DNA of 62,559 bases from Moraxella sp. Its GTDB lineage: Bacteria > Pseudomonadota > Gammaproteobacteria > Pseudomonadales > Moraxellaceae. Position numbers and translations under genes: made by a program. The stretch covers positions 1 to 62,559 of the forward strand of contig JAUMUJ010000009.1 in NCBI GenBank assembly GCA_030530785.1, in the 5' to 3' direction. This document shows positions 26,770 through 34,467 of the stretch, piece after piece; positions within the stretch are counted from its first letter, which is position 1; each line of letters opens with the position of its first letter. The notes under the pieces were generated by a model. The model was given only the letters and a program-made list of their open reading frames with translations, had not been told where the DNA came from and did no database searches.

Positions 26770-27321
26770 TTATCCTATCAGCGTCTCTTTATAAACCACA
26801 TAAGACACAATCAACCCAATGGGCATCAAAATAAGAACGCCCAGCCCCATAGGTATCATCGCCACCACTCCCAAAAGCATCATTACCACACCCAGCACCG
26901 ATAATGGTAAGATGTTTGCCAAACACGCCTTAAAACTTAGCTGTATCGCCTGCCAAGCGGACACTCCATGAAATAATATCACAATCGGTGCAAGCCATAA
27001 TGCCATCGCCAGTGGTATCATGATTACCATCATCATTAACGACATCAAAATAAGCGTCATGCCTGTTGGAATCTGCTCCATCATGACATAGCCAAAAAAG
27101 ACACTGCCAAATAATATCATCATGGGCAACACCAAAACAACGCTCAGCACAAATAAAATGACCTGCTGTAATGCATGATGTTTAAAACCTACCAACATAT
27201 CGGCAATGCTCACATCATCGCCCACATCAATCAAATAGGCCATATAAGCCACGCCTGCCATAAAAAATATACCAAACACGCCCGTAAAAAAGTTCACAAA
27301 CGACTGAAAAATCATTAACAA
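26770..27321 (-). pseudogene. C-terminal fragment of a BPSS1780-family membrane protein, cut by an IS element
   Basis: About 184 codons encode five or so membrane segments, with the family-like stretch LSFKACLANILPLSVLG near the end. No plausible native start is present: the frame opens at a TTG right at the IS607 junction. The N-terminal part of the same gene is at 29257-29508. Joining the two parts at 27321 and 29257 restores one continuous frame of about 267 residues. Confidence 0.8.
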
Positions 27322-27382
27322 TACCTAACATTATATACTAAAACTATTGAAATACGACAGACATTTTGTTAAAATATCGCCC

Positions 27383-28003
27383 ATGAAAAAGCTATATAAA
27401 ATGGGCGAAACTGCCACTTTGTTAAATCTACACCCCAACACTTTACGAGCCATGCACGCTGATGGCTCATTTGTGCCTGTTCGTGTGGGGCGTGGCAATA
27501 TTCGCTATTACTCCCATGAGCAAATCCAAGCCTTTTTAGGCGAGAATGAGCCAAATGCTGACGACCAACAACGTAAAATCATTGGTTATTGCCGTGTCAG
27601 TAGTGCCAAACAAAAGGCAGATTTAGCACGCCAACAAGAGCGTTTGGAGCTGTATATGCTATCCAAAGGCTATCAATTTGAGATGATTTGTGATGTGGGT
27701 AGCGGTATCAATTATCGCAACAAAGGCTTACTTGCCCTGCTTGAAAAAGTCAATAACAACGAAGTGGATAAAGTGGTTATCATGCACAAAGACCGCTTAC
27801 TGCGTTTTGGCTTTGAATTGTTTGAGCATATTTGCACCCTGCACGGCACACAAATTGAAGTTGTCATCAACAATCATCAATCAGACGAGCAAGAATTGGT
27901 TAATGATTTGGTGCAAATCATTACCGTGTTTAGTTGTAAATTACGAGGCAAGCGTGCCAAACGCACCAAAGACTTTATCAAAGAGTTATCGCCCAAAGAC
28001 TAG
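27383..28003 (+). CDS. tnpA: IS607-family serine recombinase (TnpA)
   Basis: A 206-residue transposase. An N-terminal MerR-like helix-turn-helix (MGETATLLNLHPNTLRAMHADG, then IRYYSHEQI) is followed by a resolvase catalytic domain beginning IIGYCRVSSAKQKADLARQ with the nucleophilic serine, then VVIMHKDRLLRFGFELFEHIC. This domain order (DNA-binding first) is characteristic of IS607. The ATG at 27383 is preferred over an upstream TTG at 27347. The stop lies 3 bp before tnpB. Confidence 0.92.
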   Translation: MKKLYKMGETATLLNLHPNTLRAMHADGSFVPVRVGRGNIRYYSHEQIQAFLGENEPNADDQQRKIIGYCRVSSAKQKADLARQQERLELYMLSKGYQFEMICDVGSGINYRNKGLLALLEKVNNNEVDKVVIMHKDRLLRFGFELFEHICTLHGTQIEVVINNHQSDEQELVNDLVQIITVFSCKLRGKRAKRTKDFIKELSPKD

Positions 28004-28006
28004 GCC

Positions 28007-29170
28007 ATGATTTTAGCCAAAAAAGTCCGCCTACTGCCCACACACGAGCAAGAACAGCTACTCTTTGCCAGTTGTGGTGTGGCACGTTTTGCCTACAACC
28101 GTGTCAAAGCCGTCAGCGAGCGTTATTACAAGATGTTTGGCAAAGGCTTGTCTGACAAGGTGTTATCTACTTATTTTACCAAACTTAAAAAGCGTGTTAA
28201 TTTTACATGGTTAAACAGCCATTCAGCCGACATTCCCAAACAAGCGGTTAAAGATTACATCAAAGCCAAACAAGCGTCGTTTAGGCAATATGGCAATGGC
28301 TATCATGTCAATTTCAAATCCAAGCACCATGCCAAACAAGGCTTTTATGCTGACTATGTCAAAACCAAAATCCGCAAAAAGTCCGTCTATATTTCCATGA
28401 TTGGCGACATTCGCACATCACGCCAACTGCCACGCAACCGAAAACTTTCTAACCCAAGAGTGATGTTTGACGGCAAACATTGGTACATCAGCATTGGCTT
28501 TCATCATGACGAACCAAAAGACAACGCCCCATCAAATGACATTGTGGGTGTAGATTTGGGCTTAAAAGACCTGTTTACCTGCTCCAATGGTATGGTTTGC
28601 ACCAACATCACAAAAACCGCACGTTATCAAAAGCTCATTCGTGCCAAAAAGATTGCCCAACGCCAAGTGAGTAAACGCTATGTTAAAGGCAGTAAAAAGC
28701 AGTCAAAACGCTATTACAAAGCCAAAAAGCAATTTAATAAATACACAAATAAATTAAGTAATATTACCAAAAACCACATTCATCAAGCCACAAGTGCATT
28801 GGCGAAAACCAAACCAACAGCGATTGTGATAGAAACGTTAGACGTGAAAAACTTGATGAAAAACAGACGATTGTCCGCCACTTTCCAAAAAAGCAATCTA
28901 GGCTTTATCAAGCATTGTATCAGCTATAAAGCCCAAAAATGGGGTATTGATTTGGTCGTGGCAGACAAATGGTTTGCAAGCAGTCAGTTATGTTCTTGTT
29001 GCCATCAAAAATATGACAGCGACAAACAAGGGCGTAAATGGGGCTTGGCTATTCGTGAATGGACTTGTATTCATTGTGGCACACATCACGACCGAGACAA
29101 GAACGCAAGCCAAAATTTGGCAAATTATGGGCAACGATACCGCCCATTGGCGAGTGCTGACACCCATTAG
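28007..29170 (+). CDS. tnpB: TnpB RNA-guided endonuclease
   Basis: A 387-residue TnpB. The N-terminal region (KVRLLPTHEQEQLLFASCGVARFAYNRV) is the OrfB helix-turn-helix. The RuvC-like catalytic residues are visible in VGVDLGLKDLFTCSNG (Asp), AIVIETLDVKNLMKN (Glu) and HDRDKNASQNLANYG (Asp), with a four-cysteine zinc finger (CSCC..CIHC) between the last two. All catalytic positions are intact, so it is likely an active omega-RNA-guided nuclease, ancestral to Cas12. It promotes retention of the element by cutting empty donor sites. Confidence 0.93.
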   Translation: MILAKKVRLLPTHEQEQLLFASCGVARFAYNRVKAVSERYYKMFGKGLSDKVLSTYFTKLKKRVNFTWLNSHSADIPKQAVKDYIKAKQASFRQYGNGYHVNFKSKHHAKQGFYADYVKTKIRKKSVYISMIGDIRTSRQLPRNRKLSNPRVMFDGKHWYISIGFHHDEPKDNAPSNDIVGVDLGLKDLFTCSNGMVCTNITKTARYQKLIRAKKIAQRQVSKRYVKGSKKQSKRYYKAKKQFNKYTNKLSNITKNHIHQATSALAKTKPTAIVIETLDVKNLMKNRRLSATFQKSNLGFIKHCISYKAQKWGIDLVVADKWFASSQLCSCCHQKYDSDKQGRKWGLAIREWTCIHCGTHHDRDKNASQNLANYGQRYRPLASADTH

Positions 29171-29256
29171 CTCCCCATCATCAGATGACGAGCTGATAGC
29201 ATGATGACCCAAACAAAAGAGTGATGACTTTAACAATTAGTAACAGTTGTTAATTA
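29100..29256 (+). ncRNA. Candidate omega-RNA at the IS607 right end
   Basis: In IS605/IS607 elements the guide RNA of TnpB overlaps the 3' end of tnpB and runs to the element's right end. Here the roughly 85 nt after the tnpB stop include an imperfect hairpin (CATCATCAG pairing with CTGAT..ATGATG). The guide would be taken from the flanking sequence beginning near 29257. Boundaries are approximate. Confidence 0.35.
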
Positions 29257-29508
29257 TTGGTAGGGTTGTTGTATCGGCACAAAAGATAATGCCATCATCG
29301 CCACCAAATAAATCAATGTCGTCCCTATCCATAGTGATGGACGAGCCTTAAAAATCACCCATGCTTGCTTTATCCAATCCATGCCACTGCTTATCGGCAA
29401 ACGGTTGGGGGTGCTTAATAAGTCGCCCTCTTGGGATTGATGATGGTCATCAAATTGGGGCAATTGATGGGCATGATAATCCTGTGGCGATTTGTCTAAA
29501 TTCACCAT
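29257..29508 (-). pseudogene. N-terminal fragment of the IS-disrupted BPSS1780-family membrane protein
   Basis: It encodes 84 residues: a polar N terminus with His/Gln-rich stretches, then GMDWIKQAWVIFKARPSLWIGTTLIYLVAMMALSFVP, the first membrane segment typical of the family. A TAA arises directly at the IS607 junction. The gene continues at 26770-27321 beyond the element. Confidence 0.8.
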
Positions 29509-29665
29509 AAGTCCCAGTTTGTTAAAGATGGCATTTATTGTAAATAATTATTTATTAAATAACAATCTACCATTACCAAAAAAACAATAAAACTGCTATA
29601 ATTCTAACCTACACTTAATTAAAACCATCATATCGCATGATATTTATACGGATTTAAGGATTTTT

Positions 29666-30040
29666 ATGCAACTGTCTAACCTAGAACACCTGCCCAATCA
29701 TACCATCACCGAACGCCTAGACGTGGTCTATGGCAGTACCGTCCGCACCAAGCACGTTGGCAAGGATTTTTTAGCGGGACTAAAAAACATCGTGGGCGGA
29801 GAGCTGGTCGCCTACACCGAACTGTTAGAAGAAGCCCGCCAAGAAGCCCTAGAACGCATGATACTCAAAGCCCAAGAGCTGGGAGCAGATGCTGTGGTGG
29901 GCATACGTTTTTCCACATCTAACGTGGCAACAGGTGCGTCCGAGATTTTTGTCTATGGTACGGCGGTGAAAGCGGTAAAAAACGCCCCATTTGCAAATAC
30001 AGAACAATCCCCTGCATTAGCTTCCACTTTTTTTAAGTGA
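29666..30040 (+). CDS. YbjQ family (UPF0145) protein
   Basis: A 124-residue protein with the YbjQ fold. TERLDVVYGSTVRTKHVGKDFLAGLKNIVGGEL is followed by YTELLEEARQEALERMILKAQELGADAVVGIRFSTSNVATGASEIFVYGTAV. Members form pentameric rings and are often labelled as heavy-metal-binding, without firm functional evidence. It is followed 13 bp later by a second, membrane-anchored copy. Confidence 0.9.
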   Translation: MQLSNLEHLPNHTITERLDVVYGSTVRTKHVGKDFLAGLKNIVGGELVAYTELLEEARQEALERMILKAQELGADAVVGIRFSTSNVATGASEIFVYGTAVKAVKNAPFANTEQSPALASTFFK

Positions 30041-30053
30041 TTGGGCAAAAGAG

Positions 30054-30536
30054 ATGGATATTATTTTAAATAATCTGCAAATTGTCATCGCCATTGTTTT
30101 GTTTTTTGTGGGGTGGTATTTTGGCACGATGAATGAACGCAAACACTTATCTGCCCTGCATGATAACGAGTTGCTTTTGGGTCATGTCATCATCTCAAAT
30201 GAACGTTTTTTTGAACCGACCGTTCAAGGTAACGGACAACTTGTCATGGGCAGTGTGTCCATCGCCCAAGACAGATTTAAACTGGTGCTTGCGGGCATTT
30301 TAAGTTTATTTGGCAAAAATCTGACCGTCTATGAAAGCCTGCTAGAACGTGCCAGACGTGAAGCCATCGTACGCATGAAATGGCTTGCCCATGAACACGG
30401 CTACAACCAAATCTACGGGGTGCGTATTGAGACATCAGCGATAGATAATGGTGGCGTGGAAGTGCTGGTCTATGGCACGGCGGTGGTGAGTGTGGATAAC
30501 CCAAATGTTCCACCAAAATTACCCACAACACGGTAA
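30054..30536 (+). CDS. Membrane-anchored YbjQ-like protein
   Basis: A 160-residue protein with an N-terminal membrane segment (about residues 7-24, LQIVIAIVLFFVGWYFG) joined to a divergent YbjQ domain: VMGSVSIAQDRFKLVLAGILSLFGKNLTVYESLLERARREAIVRMKWLAHEHGYNQIYGVRIETSAI..GGVEVLVYGTAV. It shares the domain with the preceding gene and is co-directional, so the pair probably arose by duplication and may form a mixed oligomer at the membrane (inference). Confidence 0.85.
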   Translation: MDIILNNLQIVIAIVLFFVGWYFGTMNERKHLSALHDNELLLGHVIISNERFFEPTVQGNGQLVMGSVSIAQDRFKLVLAGILSLFGKNLTVYESLLERARREAIVRMKWLAHEHGYNQIYGVRIETSAIDNGGVEVLVYGTAVVSVDNPNVPPKLPTTR

Positions 30537-30553
30537 AACTCATTCATCTTTTA

Positions 30554-30654
30554 GCCAAACACACCGACCGTGAACCCCCATCAGCATAAACTTCAAATCA
30601 CACATTGCCAAATTTTTAATCTTTATTGTTCAACAGAGCGGTGTGTGATTTGGC
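30554..30654 (+). promoter_or_regulatory. Structured leader upstream of cysI with competing stems
   Basis: The segment 30639-30654 (CGGTGTGTGATTTGGC) can pair with GCCAAACACACCG at 30554-30566, leaving a 3-nt bulge. Alternatively, its core 30642-30651 pairs perfectly over 10 bp with AAATCACACA at 30595-30604. The two pairings exclude each other. This is the form of a conditional leader, but chance or a decayed repeat is possible. Confidence 0.3.
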
Positions 30655-30775
30655 GGAATTATGGCTGTCAATTATGAAATTTTAGCATAATTATAGCCAC
30701 GATTGGCATTTATCAAGCACACAAAAAATCAGTACCATATTGCACCAATCTTAAAAATTCAGGAAATCTCGCCCC

Positions 30776-32452
30776 ATGTATCAATATTCTTATGCCGACC
30801 AAGCTCTCGTTGATGAGCGGGTCGCTCAATATCGCCATCAAACCGAGCGTTTTTTAAAGGGTGAACTGTCCGAAGATGAATTTTTACCCATTCGCCTACA
30901 AAATGGATTATACATTCAACGCCATGCCCCCATGCTTCGTGTCGCCATTCCTTATGGACTGCTGGCAAGCTACCAACTTCGCACGCTGGCACATATTGCC
31001 GACAAATTTGACAAAGGCTATGGGCATTTTACCACCCGCACAAACATTCAATTTAACTGGGTAAATCTCGCCCAAGTTCCTGATATTTTACAAGTTTTGG
31101 CAGACAATCAAATGCACGCCATTCAAACATCGGGCAACTGCATTAGAAACACCACCACCGACCCTTTTGCAGGGGTGAGCGATGACGAAGTCGCCGACCC
31201 CCGTCCTTATTGCGAAATCATTCGCCAATGGAGTACGTTTCACCCAGAATTTGCTTATTTGCCACGCAAATTTAAAATCGCCGTCATCGGAGCAAAATCT
31301 GACCGTTCAGCCAGTCAGCTACACGACATCGGTTTGCACCTCATCAAACAAGACGGCAGGCTTGGCTTTGAGGTCATCGTTGGGGGTGGGCTTGGACGCA
31401 CACCAATTATCGGCAAGGTCATTAACCAATTTTTACCAAGAGAACATTTATTGAGTTATTTGGATGCCATTTTGCGTGTTTATAATCTAGAAGGTCGCCG
31501 TGATAATAAATATAAAGCCCGCATAAAAATCTTAGTAGAAAGCATTGGGGCAGAAGAATTTGGCAAAAGAGTGAATGAAGAATGGCAATACTCCAAAGAC
31601 GGAACATTGACATTAACCGATGAGCATTTTAAAAAAGCGGAAAGCCACTTTTCCACACCCAATTATGAAAATACAGACCCCCTAAAATCTCATGAGACTT
31701 TAAACCAACAGCTTAAAGACACATCTTTTAAAGATTGGTATCAACACAATACCATCAAACACAAACATCACGGATACCGAATTGTCGTCATCTCCTTAAA
31801 AGCAGGAATGGTCAATCATCAATTTATCCCCGCAGGAGACATGACCAGCCATCAAATGCGTGCGTTGGCAGATTTATCTGATAAATACAGTTTTGGCGAA
31901 ATACGCATTACTCATCATCAAAATGTGGTTTTTTCTGACGTAAAAATCACTCATCTGTATCAATTATGGCAATCTTTAAAAGAATTAAATCTTGCCCGCC
32001 CCAATATTGGCAAACTTACTGACATGATTGTTTGCCCTGGTTTTGATTATTGTACTTTGGCAAATGCAACCACACATAACATCGCCGAAAGTATTGAAAA
32101 ATCTTTTGATGATTTAGATTACTTATATGATTTGGGCGACATTCGCTTAAATATGTCTGGCTGTATGAATGCCTGTGCACATCATCATGTGGCAGACATT
32201 GGCATCTTAGGCGTGGACAAAAAAGGAGAGCATTGGTATCAGATTAGTTTGGGTGGCAACTCCTCAAAGGACGCCAAATTAGGGCAAATATTAGGTAAAG
32301 CCGTGCCAGCTCATGAAGTCGCCCATGTCGTCTCAACCATCACCAAAGTTTATAAAGACAACCGCCAAGAAAGCACAGATGACATAGAAAGATTTGGCGA
32401 TTTTGTGAATCGGGTTGGTTTAGAGCCATTTAAAAAAGCCATATACGATTAA
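30776..32452 (+). CDS. cysI: Assimilatory sulfite (or nitrite) reductase, siroheme protein
   Basis: A 558-residue reductase with duplicated ferredoxin-like and siroheme half-domains. TTRTNIQFNWV and TSGNCIRNTTTDPFAGV mark the first half. The [4Fe-4S]-siroheme cysteines lie in CPGFDYCTLA and NMSGCMNACAHHH near the C terminus. It reduces sulfite to sulfide in cysteine synthesis. It is followed by a DUF934 gene and cysG, the siroheme synthase that makes its cofactor, which supports sulfite reduction. The electron donor (ferredoxin or a CysJ) is not encoded nearby. Confidence 0.92.
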   Translation: MYQYSYADQALVDERVAQYRHQTERFLKGELSEDEFLPIRLQNGLYIQRHAPMLRVAIPYGLLASYQLRTLAHIADKFDKGYGHFTTRTNIQFNWVNLAQVPDILQVLADNQMHAIQTSGNCIRNTTTDPFAGVSDDEVADPRPYCEIIRQWSTFHPEFAYLPRKFKIAVIGAKSDRSASQLHDIGLHLIKQDGRLGFEVIVGGGLGRTPIIGKVINQFLPREHLLSYLDAILRVYNLEGRRDNKYKARIKILVESIGAEEFGKRVNEEWQYSKDGTLTLTDEHFKKAESHFSTPNYENTDPLKSHETLNQQLKDTSFKDWYQHNTIKHKHHGYRIVVISLKAGMVNHQFIPAGDMTSHQMRALADLSDKYSFGEIRITHHQNVVFSDVKITHLYQLWQSLKELNLARPNIGKLTDMIVCPGFDYCTLANATTHNIAESIEKSFDDLDYLYDLGDIRLNMSGCMNACAHHHVADIGILGVDKKGEHWYQISLGGNSSKDAKLGQILGKAVPAHEVAHVVSTITKVYKDNRQESTDDIERFGDFVNRVGLEPFKKAIYD

Positions 32453-32466
32453 TTAAGGAGTACAAA

Positions 32467-32934
32467 ATGCACTTAGTTCAATTTGATGACAAATGTCATT
32501 TAGCAGTAATAAATGCTTATCTTACTGATGATAAACTAAAAATCGGCGATAAAGAACAAAATATTCTACCCTTAATCTCTTTATCCACACCACAAGATGC
32601 CCACGCTCTCATTACGGCTGATACAACCATTGATGAGCTTAATCAATATTTTCCAAAATATAATGACCATATTAACTTACTGGTGATTTATGTGGAAGAT
32701 TTTAAAGATGGCAGAACATTCAGCCTAATCCGATGTTTGAGAAATTTAAATTATCAAAAAGACATCATCATTGCAGGTAATTATGGGCTTGACCAAGCAG
32801 GGTATTACCATAAGTCAGGAGCGACTGGGTTTCTTGTGCAAGATAAACAGCTAGACACCTTATTAACAACACTCAACGACTTAAAAAGTGGTCATCTGGG
32901 AAAGTCCGTAAACGGCTTACCCATGTTTCAATAA
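32467..32934 (+). CDS. DUF934 family protein, sulfur-assimilation associated
   Basis: A 155-residue DUF934 protein. The family motif GRTFSLIRCLRNLNYQKDIIIAGNYGLDQAGYYHKSGATGF is clear. DUF934 genes almost always follow cysI in proteobacteria and usually precede cysH; here cysG follows instead. The molecular role is unknown; an accessory part in sulfite reduction is inferred from context. AAGGAG precedes the ATG. Confidence 0.9.
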   Translation: MHLVQFDDKCHLAVINAYLTDDKLKIGDKEQNILPLISLSTPQDAHALITADTTIDELNQYFPKYNDHINLLVIYVEDFKDGRTFSLIRCLRNLNYQKDIIIAGNYGLDQAGYYHKSGATGFLVQDKQLDTLLTTLNDLKSGHLGKSVNGLPMFQ

Positions 32935-32947
32935 TCGTGCCATCATC

Positions 32948-34360
32948 ATGAATACATTGCCACTGTTTTTTAATCTACAAAATCGCCCCGTGTTAATCAT
33001 TGGTGGTGGCGATGTCGCCTTAAATAAAACCGCCTTAATCCATTCTTTTGGAGCAAAAATCACTGTTATAGCCAAAAAAATTGATAAAAGATTTTATCAA
33101 TTATTACACAGTGATGACCATCAAATCATCACCAAATCATATGAAAAAAAAGATTTAAAACAAGAATACAGTTTTTGCGTCATTGCAACCAGTGATAACG
33201 CACTGAATCGTCAGATTTATCACGATTGTAAATCGTTAAACATGGCAGTAAATGTGGTGGACACGCCAGAGTTGTGCGATTTTATATTTCCTGCCATCGT
33301 AGACAGAAACCCAATCACAATAGGAATATCCAGCAATGGCAATTCTCCTGTATTAACCCGCCTTATTCGCACAAAAATAGAAAGCATATTGCCATCTAAT
33401 ATTGGTCAAATGGCAAAAACAGCAGGAAAATTTAGAAAAACTGTTCAATCTTGTTTGCCAGACATCAATCAAAGGCGAAAGTTTTGGGAGCATATTTTTT
33501 ATGATGGATTAAATGGCGTTGGTTTGTTGGCGAATAACAAAGCCATCCATCAAAACAATCTAAACCATCAATTAACCTACTTTAAAAAACACAGCCAAAC
33601 ATTGGGTGAAGTTTATATTGTCGGCACGGGGGCAGGAGACCCTGATTTATTAACTCTTAAAGCATTAAGACTCATGCAACAAGCAGATGTTGTTTTTTAT
33701 GATGCCTTAGTGTCGTCAGAGATATTAACACTTTGTCGGCGTGATAGCGACAAAATCTTTGTTGGTAAAAAACGAGCCAATCACACCAAAACACAAGATG
33801 AGATTAACCAAATGCTGGTGGATTATGCCAAAAAAGGACACAGGGTGTTGCGACTAAAAGGCGGAGACCCTTTGATATTTGGGCGGGGCGGTGAAGAGAT
33901 GTTGGCTTGCCAAAAGGCAGGTGTTCCTTATCAGCTGGTGGCAGGCATCACAGCAGGTCTGGCAAGTGCAAACGCCACTGGCATTCCGCTGACCCATCGG
34001 GGCGTGGCAACAAGCGTGCGTTTTTTGACGAGCTGTTATCAAACGGGGGAGCGTTTTAGAGGGCTAAAAAGCACCTACCAAAGCGATGAAACGTTGGTGT
34101 TTTATATGGGACTTCACGCTTTACACAACGTGGTGGCAAGCCTGATGCCTGATTTGCCCAGCGACACACCTGTGGCGATTGTGTCTCATGCCAGCTTGGA
34201 CAGCCAGCAAGTTTTGGTGGGCAATCTAAATAACATCGTTGCCAAGCAAGCAAAAGCCAACTTGCCAGCACCCGCCATTATCATCGTGGGCAAGGTGGTG
34301 CAATTTTATCTTGAAACCACCGACAACACACCAAAAACGCCACGCTCGCCCAGCGTTTAA
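32948..34360 (+). CDS. cysG: Siroheme synthase (CysG, trifunctional)
   Basis: A 470-residue enzyme. The N-terminal NAD-dependent precorrin-2 dehydrogenase/ferrochelatase part has PVLIIGGGDVALNK and DTPELCDFIFPAIVDRNPITIGISSNGNSPVL. The C-terminal uroporphyrinogen III methyltransferase part has VYIVGTGAGDPDLLTLKALRLMQQADVVFYD, RLKGGDPLIFGRGGEE, and AGITAGLASANATGIPLTHRG. It makes siroheme for CysI, encoded just upstream. The N-terminal third is A/T-richer than the rest. Confidence 0.95.
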   Translation: MNTLPLFFNLQNRPVLIIGGGDVALNKTALIHSFGAKITVIAKKIDKRFYQLLHSDDHQIITKSYEKKDLKQEYSFCVIATSDNALNRQIYHDCKSLNMAVNVVDTPELCDFIFPAIVDRNPITIGISSNGNSPVLTRLIRTKIESILPSNIGQMAKTAGKFRKTVQSCLPDINQRRKFWEHIFYDGLNGVGLLANNKAIHQNNLNHQLTYFKKHSQTLGEVYIVGTGAGDPDLLTLKALRLMQQADVVFYDALVSSEILTLCRRDSDKIFVGKKRANHTKTQDEINQMLVDYAKKGHRVLRLKGGDPLIFGRGGEEMLACQKAGVPYQLVAGITAGLASANATGIPLTHRGVATSVRFLTSCYQTGERFRGLKSTYQSDETLVFYMGLHALHNVVASLMPDLPSDTPVAIVSHASLDSQQVLVGNLNNIVAKQAKANLPAPAIIIVGKVVQFYLETTDNTPKTPRSPSV

Positions 34361-34467
34361 TCATGCCCAATCCGCCAAATTCACTCAAAAATCTCCCCAA
34401 ACCCCCATTTTCTTGCTAAAATAGGGGGTATTTTTTTATCTAAATTTTACCAAAATTCGGAGCGTTT

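Larger units (their letters stand above)
27322..29256 (+). mobile_element. IS607-family insertion sequence
   Basis: An element of about 1.93 kb carrying a serine recombinase (27383-28003) and a TnpB gene (28007-29170), inserted in a membrane-protein gene. The borders are inferred from reading-frame continuity of the host gene (CAA at 29257-29259 joined to TTG at 27319-27321 on the minus strand) and are accurate to a few bases. No terminal inverted repeats or target duplication are evident, as expected for IS607. Confidence 0.8.
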
